Below are positions 34,410 through 43,162 of a DNA stretch of 64,000 nt, in pieces; the stretch's first letter is position 1; the number at the start of each line of letters is the position of its first letter. The notes below the pieces were generated by a model, which was given only the letters and a program-made list of their open reading frames with translations, searched no databases and was not told where the DNA came from. Source of the DNA: Betaproteobacteria bacterium (GTDB lineage: Bacteria > Pseudomonadota > Gammaproteobacteria > Burkholderiales > Usitatibacteraceae); assembly GCA_016720855.1 (NCBI GenBank), contig JADKJU010000001.1:1295501-1359500 (forward strand), in the 5' to 3' direction. The position numbers were made by a program, and so were the translations under genes.

Positions 34410-35027
34410 ATGTATCGCGGCGAAAGATTCAACGGCATATCCCACCTTTCCGGGGCGCTCCTCGCGCTCGTGGGGGCGATCGTCCTCATCGTCATCGGAT
34501 CGCTGAAGGGGGATCCCTGGAAGATCGTGAGCTTCTCGATCTACGGGGCCACGCTTTTCTCCCTCTTCCTCTTCTCCACGCTCTACCACTCCACGCGCGG
34601 CCGGGCGAAGGCGGTCCTGCGCAAGTTCGACCACGCCGCGATCTACCTCCTCATCGCCGGCACCTACACGCCCTTCACGCTGGTGACGCTGAACGGCCCG
34701 TGGGGATGGTCGCTCTTCGGCATCGTGTGGGGGCTCGCGATCCTGGGCATCGTGCAGGAGTTGTGGATCGCCAAGGGCGCGCGGATGTTGTCGCTCGCGA
34801 TCTACCTGATCATGGGCTGGGTGGGGATGGTGGCGGTGGTACCCCTCATCGAGGCGCTCTCGTGGGCCGGGTTCGCGTGGCTGGCGGCGGGCGGCGTGGT
34901 GTACACCGCGGGCGTCTTCTTCTACCACTTCGACGAGCGCTTCAAGCACTTCCACGGCATCTGGCACCTCTTCGTTCTCGGCGGAAGTGCCCTGCATTAC
35001 GTGGCCATCGTCCTTTACGTCGCCTGA
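34410..35027 (+). CDS. Hemolysin III / PAQR family membrane protein
   Basis: The 205-residue protein has seven membrane helices and the PAQR motifs: ERFNGISHLSGALLALVG, SLFLFSTLYHSTRGR, FDHAAIYLLIAGTYTPF and HGIWHLFVLGGSALHY. The conserved Ser/His/Asp set (HS in the first loop, YHS, FDH, HxxxH at the end) forms the intramembrane zinc site. YqfA/HlyIII proteins act in membrane lipid homeostasis in some bacteria. A single REP-like palindrome follows the stop codon. Confidence 0.94.
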   Translation: MYRGERFNGISHLSGALLALVGAIVLIVIGSLKGDPWKIVSFSIYGATLFSLFLFSTLYHSTRGRAKAVLRKFDHAAIYLLIAGTYTPFTLVTLNGPWGWSLFGIVWGLAILGIVQELWIAKGARMLSLAIYLIMGWVGMVAVVPLIEALSWAGFAWLAAGGVVYTAGVFFYHFDERFKHFHGIWHLFVLGGSALHYVAIVLYVA

Positions 35028-35034
35028 AATAGTG

Positions 35035-35057
35035 AAAAAGGGGACAGACCCCTTTTT
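35035..35057. repeat. REP-like palindrome
   Basis: AAAAAGGGG-ACAGA-CCCCTTTTT, a single unit with 9-bp arms, 8 nt after the HlyIII stop and 79 nt before kup. It could also act as an HlyIII terminator since T-rich sequence follows. Confidence 0.75.
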
Positions 35058-35135
35058 CGTAATTGTGCAGCGCAGCATAGCGGCGTATAGTCCAGCGCCA
35101 CTTGCGTCGGGAACCCGACCGGCGCGGGAGCTTGC

Positions 35136-37046
35136 ATGAGTTCCCCGGCAGCACCGTCACAGGAAGCAGCCTACATCCCGCGCGCGTCCGGCGCGGCGCT
35201 CGTGCTCGGCGCCCTCGGCGTCGTGTTTGGCGACATCGGCACGAGCCCGCTCTACGCGCTCAAGGAATGCTTCAGCCCCGAGCACGGCATCGCGCTCACG
35301 CCGGACAACGTGATGGGCCTGCTTTCCCTCATCACGTGGTCCATGGCCTGGGTCATCGCCTTCAAGTACCTCTCGGTGATGATGCGCGCGGACAACAACG
35401 GCGAGGGCGGCATCCTCGCCCTGCTCGCCCTCGCGCTGCGCGGCCTGGAAGGCGAGCCGCGCAAGCGCTGGTTCGTCATCATGCTCGGCATCTTCGGAGC
35501 GTCGATGTTCTACGGCGACAGCATGATCACGCCGGCCATCTCCGTGCTCTCGGCCGTCGAGGGCCTCGAGGTCGCCACACCGGTGTTCTCGCACTGGGTG
35601 ATCCCGATCACGATCGCGATCCTCACTGGCCTCTTCGTGATCCAGCGCAAGGGCACCGCGAGCGTGGGCGCGCTCTTCGGCCCGATCACCGCCCTGTGGT
35701 TCCTCGCCATCGGTACGATCGGCGCCTGGCGCATCGCAGGGAACCCGGCGATCCTGGCGGCCGCCAACCCGGCGTGCGCGGTGCAGTTCCTGGCCGCCAA
35801 CCCGGTGCTCGGCTTCTTCGTGCTGGGCGCCGTGTTCCTGGCGCTCACCGGCGGCGAGGCGCTGTACGCCGACATGGGGCATTTCGGAAAACGACCGATA
35901 CGCATCGCGTGGTTCGGCCTCGTGATGCCCTCGCTACTGCTCAACTACTTCGGCCAGGGAGCCTTCGTGCTCGCCCATCCGGAGGCGGTGAAGAATCCCT
36001 TCTATTTGATGGTGCCGGCCTGGGGGACGCTGCCGATGGTCGTGCTCGCGACGGCGGCGACCGTGATTGCCTCCCAGGCCGTCATCACGGGCGCCTTCTC
36101 GATGACTCGCCAGGCGATCCTGCTCGGCTACATCCCGCGGCTGGAAATCCTGCACACCTCGTCGAAGACGATCGGACAGATCTTCATCCCGTTCGTGAAC
36201 TGGACGCTGCTCGTGGCGGTGATCCTGCTCGTGCTGGGTTTCAAGACCTCTGGCGATCTCGCCAACGCCTACGGCATCGCGGTCGCCGCGACGATGGTGA
36301 TCGAATGCCTCCTCGCGATGGTCGTGGCGCACCGGCTGTGGAAATGGTCCCCGCTCGCAACCTTCGGCATCATCGGTTCCATGCTCGTGGTGGACCTCTT
36401 CTTTTTCGCCTCGAACGCGGCGAAGTTCCTGCACGGCGGATGGTTCCCGCTCCTCATCGGCGCGGGCTGCTTCACGCTGCTGGTCACCTGGAAGCGCGGG
36501 CGCAGGCTCCTGGCGCGACGGCTCGCCGAGCAGGGCATCCCGCTCGAGCCCTTCCTCCGGAGCCTCGCGCTGGGCGAGCCGCATCGGGTACCCGGCACCG
36601 CGATCTTCATGACCGGGTCCTCCGCCACCGTCCCCTCGGCGCTCCTGCACAACCTCAAGCACAACAAGGTGCTGCACGAGCGCGTCGTGTTCCTGACGGT
36701 CGTGACGCACGACATGCCGACGGTGCCCGTCGAGGACCGCGTCCACTTGAAGCCGCTGGGCGACGGCTTCTGGAAGATCGAAGCCTGGTACGGGTTCAAG
36801 GAGCAACCCGACGTGGCGGATATCCTCGAGAGCTGCCGGCTGCGCTACAAGCTAGCGTTCGACCCGATGGAGACGTCGTACTTCCTGTCGCGCGAGACGA
36901 TCGTCTGCGCCGGCGAGCGGCCCGGCATGGCGACCTGGCGCGACCATCTGTTCGCGTGGATGAACCGCAACGCCACGCGCGCGACGGATTTCTTCAACAT
37001 CCCGATCAACCGCGTGGTGGAACTCGGCACGCACGTGGACATCTGA
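35136..37046 (+). CDS. kup: Low-affinity potassium transporter Kup
   Basis: The 636-residue protein matches Kup/KUP-HAK: ALGVVFGDIGTSPLYALKEC near the start, NGEGGILALLAL, GDSMITPAISVLSAVEGLEV and ALTGGEALYADMGHFGKRPI. About 12 helices are followed by a C-terminal cytoplasmic domain (residues about 450-636). It imports K+ with H+. The start at 35136 is preceded by GGGAGC. Length is within the usual 620-640 range. Confidence 0.96.
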   Translation: MSSPAAPSQEAAYIPRASGAALVLGALGVVFGDIGTSPLYALKECFSPEHGIALTPDNVMGLLSLITWSMAWVIAFKYLSVMMRADNNGEGGILALLALALRGLEGEPRKRWFVIMLGIFGASMFYGDSMITPAISVLSAVEGLEVATPVFSHWVIPITIAILTGLFVIQRKGTASVGALFGPITALWFLAIGTIGAWRIAGNPAILAAANPACAVQFLAANPVLGFFVLGAVFLALTGGEALYADMGHFGKRPIRIAWFGLVMPSLLLNYFGQGAFVLAHPEAVKNPFYLMVPAWGTLPMVVLATAATVIASQAVITGAFSMTRQAILLGYIPRLEILHTSSKTIGQIFIPFVNWTLLVAVILLVLGFKTSGDLANAYGIAVAATMVIECLLAMVVAHRLWKWSPLATFGIIGSMLVVDLFFFASNAAKFLHGGWFPLLIGAGCFTLLVTWKRGRRLLARRLAEQGIPLEPFLRSLALGEPHRVPGTAIFMTGSSATVPSALLHNLKHNKVLHERVVFLTVVTHDMPTVPVEDRVHLKPLGDGFWKIEAWYGFKEQPDVADILESCRLRYKLAFDPMETSYFLSRETIVCAGERPGMATWRDHLFAWMNRNATRATDFFNIPINRVVELGTHVDI

Positions 37047-37139
37047 CCGCGCCCGTCAACGGGGCGGTGCAATTCGCGTTAATCTGTCCAGAGGCGCCGC
37101 GCGTTCGTGCGGCGCGGACATCGCTTTCAGGAGACCTCG

Positions 37140-38036
37140 ATGAGCACTCCCGCACCCGGCGGCGCTACCCCCAAGTCAGGCATCCATCCCGGCATCGTCG
37201 TCGGCGCCATCGCCGTCGTGCTCTTCGGGGCGGCAGGCGCGGCCTCCTACCTGGGCCTGCTGCCCGGGCAACCGTCGAAAACACCCACGAGCCCGGTCGG
37301 CATGGCCTCGCCCGCGCAGCAGGCGGGAACGGTGCCGGACGCCGTGGTGCCGCCGAAGCCGGCCGAACCGGCCCCCGCTCCCACACCGCCTCCTCCCCCG
37401 GCTCCCGTTCCGGCTCCGGAACCCGTGATGGCCGCTCCCGCGCAAGCGCCCGTTCCCGCCTATGCCCCCATGGCGACAGCGCCCGCTCCCCAGGCTGCGC
37501 CGGCTCCGATGCAGGCCCAGCCCCAGCCTGCCCCTGAAAAGCCGCGCGTGGCCAGGCCGGCGCCCGCCCCTGCAGCGCCCGTTGCCGGGAGTCCGGCACC
37601 CGGCACACCCAGCTATGCCACCAGCGCGCCGGCCTATGCCCCGAGCGCCCCGCCCCCGGCCATGGTCGCGCCCGAACCAGCTCCGCCTCCGCCCCCGGCG
37701 ATCTGTCGCGACTGCGGCACCGTCGCCTCCATCACGCCGATCGAACAGAAGGGTGAAGGAAGCGGCGCCGGCGCGGTGATAGGCGGCGTCCTGGGCGGCG
37801 TGCTCGGCCACCAGGTGGGCGGAGGCCGCGGCAAGGATGTGGCCACCGTCGCGGGCGCGCTCGGCGGCGCCCTGGTCGGCAACGAGGTCGAGAAGAACAG
37901 GAACACGGTCACGGCCTGGGACGTGCGCGTGAGGCTGGATGACGGCTCCAGCAGGGTGGTCCGCATGAATTCCGAACCTTCGTGGCGCGCGGGCGACAAG
38001 GTCCGGATCGACAACGGCAAGCTCGTCCGCCGCTGA
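37140..38036 (+). CDS. Glycine-zipper 2TM domain protein with Pro/Ala-rich linker
   Basis: A 298-residue protein. One N-terminal membrane helix (GIVVGAIAVVLFGAAGAASY) is followed by about 145 residues of Pro/Ala/Gln repeats. Two Cys (PAICRDCGTVASITPIEQKG) precede the glycine-zipper (GAGAVIGGVLGGVLGHQVGG, GKDVATVAGALGGALVGNEV) and a small beta domain (VRVRLDDGSSRVVRMNSEPS). The zipper fold is the Rick_17kDa/SlyB-like type, often in outer-membrane lipoproteins; here the N-terminus is an ordinary anchor. A role in envelope stability is inferred. The start at 37140 follows TCAGGAGA. Confidence 0.82.
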   Translation: MSTPAPGGATPKSGIHPGIVVGAIAVVLFGAAGAASYLGLLPGQPSKTPTSPVGMASPAQQAGTVPDAVVPPKPAEPAPAPTPPPPPAPVPAPEPVMAAPAQAPVPAYAPMATAPAPQAAPAPMQAQPQPAPEKPRVARPAPAPAAPVAGSPAPGTPSYATSAPAYAPSAPPPAMVAPEPAPPPPPAICRDCGTVASITPIEQKGEGSGAGAVIGGVLGGVLGHQVGGGRGKDVATVAGALGGALVGNEVEKNRNTVTAWDVRVRLDDGSSRVVRMNSEPSWRAGDKVRIDNGKLVRR

Positions 38037-38045
38037 TATTCCGTC

Positions 38046-38471
38046 CTACTTGGGCGGCGGAGGCGGCTCGGGACCCACGAAGTCCAGCGCGCCCGCCGAC
38101 CCGTCGATGCGCAGCGTGTTGCCGGTCACCCTCACGTTCGTGGAGCTGCGCAGCACATTGAGTATCCGGTCCTCGATCGCCATCCGCGAGTCGTCGCACA
38201 TGCGCTTGCTGGAGGCGATGTGCGAAAAGACGATCGCCCCCGCCCCCACGGTGTCCTGGAAGTAGCGGCCCATGATGCGGTTGCAGCCGGAGAAACCCGT
38301 CACCGCGCCGTCACCGAACTCGAGGTGAGGCGCCTCTCCAGAAACCTTGCGCTCGGTGATCAGTATCCATTTCGTCCCGGTGAACGGAAGCGGAGGCGGC
38401 TCGCGCTTCACGGGCACCAGCGGGCAGGCGGCCAGCAGCGGGACAAAGGCAAGGGCAAGCAGGCGCTTCAT
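38046..38471 (-). CDS. META (HslJ-like) domain lipoprotein
   Basis: The 141-residue protein begins MKRLLALAFVPLLAACPL, a lipoprotein signal with lipobox AAC. The mature part has the META pattern: FTGTKWILITERKVSGEAPH, GDGAVTGFSGCNRIMGRYF, FSHIASSKRMCDDSRMAIED and a C-terminal Pro-rich tail. The two Cys probably form the family's conserved disulfide. HslJ-like proteins are linked to heat and novobiocin resistance in E. coli. It overlaps the upstream YHS gene by four bases (ATGA). Confidence 0.85.
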   Translation of the reverse strand: MKRLLALAFVPLLAACPLVPVKREPPPLPFTGTKWILITERKVSGEAPHLEFGDGAVTGFSGCNRIMGRYFQDTVGAGAIVFSHIASSKRMCDDSRMAIEDRILNVLRSSTNVRVTGNTLRIDGSAGALDFVGPEPPPPPK

Positions 38472-39031
38472 GACCCCCTCCCCTGGCTCGCCTGCCACTG
38501 GGCCTCGAGTTCCTTGCCGGTCTTGTAGCCGGGCACCTTGAAGACAAGGCGCCTGGCAGTCTGGATGCGCGGGTTCATGCCATTCACCTCTTCCTTCCAG
38601 TAGCGTTGGGCAAGTTCGAGATTACGCTTCTCGTCCATCAGAAAGTATTTCCTCGACGATTGACCGCCGAAGATGTAGAGCCTGCCGTCGATGATCTTCC
38701 AGGTATCCGGGTCGCCGCCCCAGGGGATCGCGTAGGCGATTCCGTTGGCACAGAAGCCGCCGAACTGCGGCGCGTATTTCAAGGGCTCCTTCACGAAGAG
38801 ATCGCGGTTCTCCGCGCTCGCGAAGCGGTAGGTGACGCCGTCGTGGTCGGCCTTGATTGCAGGGCTGCCGGCCACGTGGCGCCCTTGCGTGAAGTAGGCA
38901 ACGGGGTCGTGGCCCTTGAGCATCAGGCTTGCGTCCGCTCCGTCGGAGATCGTGTTCACCGTCTGACAGGCCGCGAGCAGGAGGCCGGCGGCCGCGAGTA
39001 GCGCCGCGCGCAATGCGGGGGAGAATGCCAT
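38468..39031 (-). CDS. YHS domain lipoprotein
   Basis: The 187-residue product has a lipoprotein leader (LLAAAGLLLAACQ) and a YHS domain: SLMLKGHDPVAYFTQGRHVA, GSPAIKADHDGVTYRFASAE, NRDLFVKEPLKYAPQFGGFC and ANGIAYAIPWGGDPDTWKII. The Tyr-His-Ser-type residues and Cys suggest metal binding. Members often occur next to thiosulfate or copper genes, but none is visible here. The start at 39031 is the first Met of the leader; translation is coupled to the META gene. Confidence 0.88.
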   Translation of the reverse strand: MAFSPALRAALLAAAGLLLAACQTVNTISDGADASLMLKGHDPVAYFTQGRHVAGSPAIKADHDGVTYRFASAENRDLFVKEPLKYAPQFGGFCANGIAYAIPWGGDPDTWKIIDGRLYIFGGQSSRKYFLMDEKRNLELAQRYWKEEVNGMNPRIQTARRLVFKVPGYKTGKELEAQWQASQGRGS

Positions 39032-39045
39032 GCGGGATTTTCCTG

Positions 39046-39765
39046 TCACTTGAGTAGCCAGCCGATGCCGTCGATCACCAGGTCGACAACCGCCGGTGTG
39101 GAATTCATGGGAGAAATATTCCGCGTCCACGAACTGTCGCGGGGCGCATTCTTGTGCGTGGCGACCAGCGACTCGAACGCAGCGGCAAGCTCCTGGGCGT
39201 TGGGAGCGGTGTGCTTGCGATGGGCCTCCGAGAACGCAGCGAGCGCCTTTTCGACCGCGTCGGCGTCCAGCACCGAGATCGGCGAGCGGCAGTAGGGGCA
39301 GGCGCTGTCGCGGGCGAGATCCACCACCGCGCCGCAGCTCGAGCAGCGCACCTGCGAGACAGTCGCCTTCAGCCGGTCGATTTCCGGCTGGGAAAGCGAG
39401 CGCACGAACTCCTTCTCGCGCAGGAACTGGATGAACGTGGTGAGGCGGCCGTGGCCGTTCGGGCAGCGGTAGTAGTTCAGGCGGTTGGTGCGCTGGATGT
39501 CCTGCGTGAGCGCGAGCTTCGCCTTGCAGTGCGGGCAGCCCATGAAATCGGCGAGCGCGCGCGCCGCATCGCCATGGTGCTCGTGAATCACCCGGAAGAG
39601 CTCGATCACGGATGCGGGCGCGAGCCCCGTGCTTTCGTACGGGTCGAACCAGATCGCGTGGCAGTCCCAGCAGAAGTCGAGAGTCACTTCGCCGTGGACC
39701 TGGCGTCCGAAGCGCCGGTTGTCCATCGGAGCGCGGCAACTCGGGCAGGCAAGGGTTGTCGTCAT
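39046..39765 (-). CDS. Zinc-ribbon protein of unknown function
   Basis: The 239-residue protein carries three zinc-binding segments: LACPSCRAPM with DFCWDCHAIWFD, MGCPHCKAKLAL and VRCSSCGAVVDLARDSACPYCRS. The first resembles zf-TFIIB-type proteins. The C-terminus has a hydrophobic segment (VVDLVIDGIGWLLK). The combination suggests a scaffold or RNA/protein-binding role; no activity can be assigned. The start at 39765 opens the first zinc ribbon; the in-frame ATG at 39828 overlaps the divergent SRAP gene. Fourteen nt separate it from the YHS gene. Confidence 0.78.
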   Translation of the reverse strand: MTTTLACPSCRAPMDNRRFGRQVHGEVTLDFCWDCHAIWFDPYESTGLAPASVIELFRVIHEHHGDAARALADFMGCPHCKAKLALTQDIQRTNRLNYYRCPNGHGRLTTFIQFLREKEFVRSLSQPEIDRLKATVSQVRCSSCGAVVDLARDSACPYCRSPISVLDADAVEKALAAFSEAHRKHTAPNAQELAAAFESLVATHKNAPRDSSWTRNISPMNSTPAVVDLVIDGIGWLLK

Positions 39766-39826
39766 GGCGTGCCGCAAGGTTACCGGCCGCGCCGGCATGG
39801 GGCAACCCTGTGCAATACTTTCCGCC

Positions 39827-40525
39827 ATGTGCAGCCGCTACTTCCTCGACGCCGACGGCAACGTGATCGCCTACACGTTCAACGTGCCCGTGCACGACCG
39901 CATCCGCAAGCGCTTCAACATCGCGCCCACGCAGGAAGCGCCGGTCGTGCGGATGACGGATGCCGGGGTGCGCGGGGTGGCGATGTTGCGCTGGGGTCTG
40001 GTGCCCTCCTGGGCGAGGGATCCCGCCATCGGCAACAGGATGATCAACGCGAGGAGCGAGACGGCCGCCGAAAAGCCCTCGTTTCGCAACGCGATGAAGA
40101 GCCGTCGCTGCCTCGTGCCCGCCAGCGGCTTCTACGAGTGGACGGGGGTCGCGGGCCACAAGATTGCGCACGCCATCACCCTGGCCGACCAGCCGGTGTT
40201 CGCATTCGCCGGCCTTTGGGAGTCCTGGCTCGACAAGTCGAACCCGGGATTGCCGCCCGTGGAGACCTATACGCTTCTCACGACGGGCGCCAACCGCGCG
40301 CTCTCGACCATCCACGATCGCATGCCGGTGATCCTGGCGCCGGCAGACCACCAGGCATGGCTCGAGGCGCCGGCCCGGGACGCCGCGCAGCTTCTCAGGC
40401 CCTATGCCGACGAGCCGATGCGCGAGCGCGTGGTCTCGACGCGAGTGAACAATCCGAGGAACGAGTCGCCCGATCTGCTCGGATCCGCCGACGAACCGCC
40501 GCAGCCGTCAGGAATGCCGGGTTGA
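39827..40525 (+). CDS. SRAP (YedK/HMCES) family protein
   Basis: The 232-residue protein starts MCSRYFLDADGN, giving the catalytic Cys2 after Met removal. Conserved blocks follow: RFNIAPTQEAPVVRM, LRWGLVPSWARDP, NARSETAAEKPSFRNAMKSR, RCLVPASGFYEWT and STIHDRMPVIL (His). SRAP proteins crosslink to abasic sites in single-stranded DNA and protect them. The Glu of GFYEW and the HDRMP His are present. It is divergent from the zinc-ribbon gene by 61 nt and overlaps the end of the yqjK-like gene by 18 nt. Confidence 0.95.
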   Translation: MCSRYFLDADGNVIAYTFNVPVHDRIRKRFNIAPTQEAPVVRMTDAGVRGVAMLRWGLVPSWARDPAIGNRMINARSETAAEKPSFRNAMKSRRCLVPASGFYEWTGVAGHKIAHAITLADQPVFAFAGLWESWLDKSNPGLPPVETYTLLTTGANRALSTIHDRMPVILAPADHQAWLEAPARDAAQLLRPYADEPMRERVVSTRVNNPRNESPDLLGSADEPPQPSGMPG

Positions 40526-40846
40526 ATCCGCTTCGGCCCCGGCGCGCGTGCCCCGCGTCGCCTCTCGAAAAAGGCCGACCGCAATGAGGGCCACACGGGC
40601 AAAGGCCAGTGCCCGCCTTGCAAGCCCGAGGACCCTTGCCACCCGGTCCCGGCCCACCCCATCGACCGCGAGGTTGAATGCCAGGTTGCGCACGGGGCCG
40701 GCACTGGCAAGCGCCACCCCGGCCTGCGACCACGTGAGGTTCCTGCGCACCGCCTCGACCTCGCCACGCATCTTCAGCCGGTAGAGCGAACACTGGGCGA
40801 GCAGCAAGTCCTTGCGCAGCGCCAGTTCACGGGCGGAATCACTCAT
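40508..40846 (-). CDS. Small helical protein, yqjK-like, third gene of the yqjDE cluster
   Basis: A 112-residue protein with an N-terminal region DSARELALRKDLLLAQCSLY and RLKMRGEVEAVRRNLTWSQA, a hydrophobic C-terminal stretch (LAFARVALIAVGLFREATRG). Position after yqjE and size resemble YqjK, but sequence similarity cannot be judged. The start (40846) overlaps the yqjE stop by eight bases, so it is probably translated with it. Confidence 0.72.
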   Translation of the reverse strand: MSDSARELALRKDLLLAQCSLYRLKMRGEVEAVRRNLTWSQAGVALASAGPVRNLAFNLAVDGVGRDRVARVLGLARRALAFARVALIAVGLFREATRGTRAGAEADSTRHS

Positions 40847-41225
40847 CGTCACCCCGCAATTGTTCCAGATCGCGCTTGAATTCGGCGAGCGTCGCGGAAA
40901 ACGGGGGCGGGCTGTTGTTCATCAGGTCCTGCAGGCGAAGCGCTGCCCAGGCGCCGATGCCGACATAGGCCAGCGTGACCCCGCCGATCGCAGCCAGGCG
41001 ATGCGTGTCCCAGAACAGGACGACGAAGAAGAAGGCCAGGAAGAGGAATCCGGCGGCAAGGAAGAACGCGGCCACGACGGCCAGGAGCAGCATCTGCTTG
41101 TGCAGCAGCGAATGCTCCTTCAACTCGACCGCGATGAGATCGATGCGCACGCGCACGAGCGCCAGCGCCGTGGCGCCCAGCGCGCGCAACGATTCGATCA
41201 GGCCTGCCCCCTGGGCTTCGGACAT
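40839..41225 (-). CDS. yqjE: YqjE-like / phage holin superfamily (DUF1469) membrane protein
   Basis: The 128-residue protein has an N-terminal amphipathic helix (ESLRALGATALALVRVRIDL), then two long hydrophobic helices (LLLAVVAAFFLAAGFLFLAF, FFVVLFWDTHRLAAIGGVTL). A charged C-terminus ends EFKRDLEQLRGDDE. This layout is that of YqjE/DUF1469, encoded next to yqjD. Members are thought to affect the inner membrane; the name holin comes from a superfamily grouping. Confidence 0.85.
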   Translation of the reverse strand: MSEAQGAGLIESLRALGATALALVRVRIDLIAVELKEHSLLHKQMLLLAVVAAFFLAAGFLFLAFFFVVLFWDTHRLAAIGGVTLAYVGIGAWAALRLQDLMNNSPPPFSATLAEFKRDLEQLRGDDE

Positions 41226-41247
41226 CTGCTGACCGGGTCCCGCCCGC

Positions 41248-41571
41248 CTAGCGGCGGTTCAGCAGCATGCCGACCGCGAGCCCGACAAGGACGCCCACGC
41301 CGGCCGTGATGCCGATCGCCTGCCACGGCTTGTCGTGAACATAATTGTCGGTCGCCTCGGCCGCGACCTTGGCCTTCTCGGCCGCCGTGTGCTCGAGCTG
41401 GACCAATTTGTCCTTCGCGGCAGCCAGGTTCTGCTCGACGCCAGCGCGCCATGCATTGGCCTTGTCGCCACCCGCACTGGCCACCGACTTCAGCAATTGC
41501 TCGGTTTCCGCAATCACCGTGTTGAAATCCTGGAGGAGTTTTTCTCTCGTCACTTCGACCGGCTGCGTCAT
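41248..41571 (-). CDS. yqjD: YqjD/ElaB (DUF883) ribosome-associated membrane protein
   Basis: The 107-residue protein has a coiled-coil N-terminus (REKLLQDFNTVIAETEQLLK, QNLAAAKDKLVQLEHTAAEK), then DNYVHDKPWQAIGITAGVGV and LVGLAVGMLLNRR, the DUF883 hallmark: HxxPWxAIG followed by a glycine-rich membrane helix and terminal Arg residues. YqjD and ElaB in E. coli tether stationary-phase ribosomes to the inner membrane. It lies 22 nt upstream of yqjE. The start at 41571 was chosen as the first Met of the conserved region. Confidence 0.9.
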   Translation of the reverse strand: MTQPVEVTREKLLQDFNTVIAETEQLLKSVASAGGDKANAWRAGVEQNLAAAKDKLVQLEHTAAEKAKVAAEATDNYVHDKPWQAIGITAGVGVLVGLAVGMLLNRR

Positions 41572-41690
41572 GGTGAGCCTCGCTCTGGTGGCCATCGGAA
41601 GCGGGGATCAGGCACCGGCAGGCCACTGTCGACCGGAACCTCCCCTTGAATGACAGTGTACCTGCTGGATTCGGGCCGTGTTGACTCGAG

Positions 41691-43151
41691 TCAACGCTTG
41701 CGGGAATGGCCCGCACTTCCTTCCAGGAGCCTCGCGCGGCCCGGATGCTCCTCGAACCAGCGCCGCAGCACCCTGAGCACGTCCGGATCGAATTCCGGCA
41801 GCCGCCGCGTGCCCGCCAGCATGACCAGCTCGTCTTCGTCGCGTGCGGTGCCCAGGTGGCGCCAGCGGTCGATCACGTGCGCCTCCTCGATGGCGCGTGT
41901 CGCGTCGCGCTCGACGATGGCCACGGGTCCCGCGAAAGGCCAGTCGGGGATGCGTTTCACCTCCAGCGCGGTGGCGAGCCGCACGTTATGCGCCTCCGGG
42001 GATTCCTCGCCCACGCATGCGCCGCGGCACTTGTGCACTTGCCGCGCGAAGCAGGGACCGCCGCGCTTTTCCCAGCCGAGCAGGCGCCAGCACAGGCCGT
42101 GCTCGGCAGCGATCGCCTCCAGCAGGTCGCGAGCGGCGCGCGGCGAGGTAAAAGGGCCGTAGATCGGTTCGGCGCCGGAGCCGCGCTCGTCCCAGTCGAT
42201 CTCGTCGAGCTTGAGGAACTCCGGCGCGTCCCGCAGCGAGGGCAGTCGCAGCACGCAGTTGGTCCGGCGCCGGCGCAGCATCGCGTTGTGCAGCGGCGCC
42301 ACCTCCTTCACGAGGCGCGATTCGAGCAGCAAAGCGCCCAGCTCCCCGGCGGTCTCGATCCAGTCGAGGCGCCGGATCTCCGCCGACAGGCGGCTGTCGT
42401 TGGAACTGCGATAGTCGGAAGTGAAATGGGAACGCACGCGGTCGCGCAGGTTCACGCTCTTGCCGATGTAGAGCGGCAGGTCGTTCACCCCGAAGAACCG
42501 GTACACGCCGGGGCATTCGGGCACGCCTTCGAGCGCATCGGGCGGCAACTGCGGCGGCAGGCTCGGGATCTTGAGGAGTCGCTTAACGGCCGCCGCGATC
42601 TCGTCGGCCGATTTCTCGCACTCGACCACCTTCGCAAAGCGCCACAGCGCGCGGGCATCTCCCAGCGCCGAGTGCCGGCCGGTTCGCGCGGCCGGATCCA
42701 CGCAGTCGCGAGGGTCGGTGAGCCCATGGCGGGCGATGAGCGCGTCGAGGCTGTGCCCCACCGCTTCCGGGTAAAGCCGGCGCGACAGCCGCACGGTGCA
42801 AAGCACATCCGCGGTGAAGGGCATCTCCAGGCGCGCGAACTCGTTCTTGAGGAAGCCGTAATCGAAGCGCGCGTTGTGCGCGACGAACAGGTGCCCCTCG
42901 AGCCGCTCGCGCACCTCGTCCCGGATTTCGGCGAACGTGGGCGCGCCCTTCACCATCTCGTTGGTGATGCCGGTGAGGATCTGGATGTCGGGGGGGATGG
43001 AGCGTTCCGGGTCCACGAGCGAGGACCACTCCTCGACCACCTCGCCCTCGACGACGCGCACGATGGCCACCTCCGTCACCCGGTCGCCGGTGGAAGAGGT
43101 GCCGGTGGTTTCGAGATCGACGAAGGCGACGGCGGGCGCGAGGGCGATCAA
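41691..43151 (-). CDS. DnaQ-type 3'-5' exonuclease fused to a GIY-YIG (UvrC/Cho-like) domain
   Basis: From a TTG at 43151 the product is 486 residues. Residues about 5-175 are an exonuclease with all motifs: FVDLETTGT (Exo I), HNARFDYGFLKNEFARL (Exo II) and HSALGDARALWRF (Exo III). Residues about 210-295 are a GIY-YIG nuclease domain (GVYRFFGVNDLPLYIGKSVN), then ESRLVKEVAPLHNAMLRRR as in Cho/UvrC N-terminal regions. The C-terminal part has several Cys (GGPCFARQVHKCRGACVGEE), as in UvrC. This epsilon/UvrC fusion is known in proteobacteria but its role is not settled; DNA repair is inferred. The start is uncertain since no ATG lies at the exonuclease N-terminus. Confidence 0.9.
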   Translation of the reverse strand: MIALAPAVAFVDLETTGTSSTGDRVTEVAIVRVVEGEVVEEWSSLVDPERSIPPDIQILTGITNEMVKGAPTFAEIRDEVRERLEGHLFVAHNARFDYGFLKNEFARLEMPFTADVLCTVRLSRRLYPEAVGHSLDALIARHGLTDPRDCVDPAARTGRHSALGDARALWRFAKVVECEKSADEIAAAVKRLLKIPSLPPQLPPDALEGVPECPGVYRFFGVNDLPLYIGKSVNLRDRVRSHFTSDYRSSNDSRLSAEIRRLDWIETAGELGALLLESRLVKEVAPLHNAMLRRRRTNCVLRLPSLRDAPEFLKLDEIDWDERGSGAEPIYGPFTSPRAARDLLEAIAAEHGLCWRLLGWEKRGGPCFARQVHKCRGACVGEESPEAHNVRLATALEVKRIPDWPFAGPVAIVERDATRAIEEAHVIDRWRHLGTARDEDELVMLAGTRRLPEFDPDVLRVLRRWFEEHPGRARLLEGSAGHSRKR

Positions 43152-43162
43152 GGCGGTCCCGC

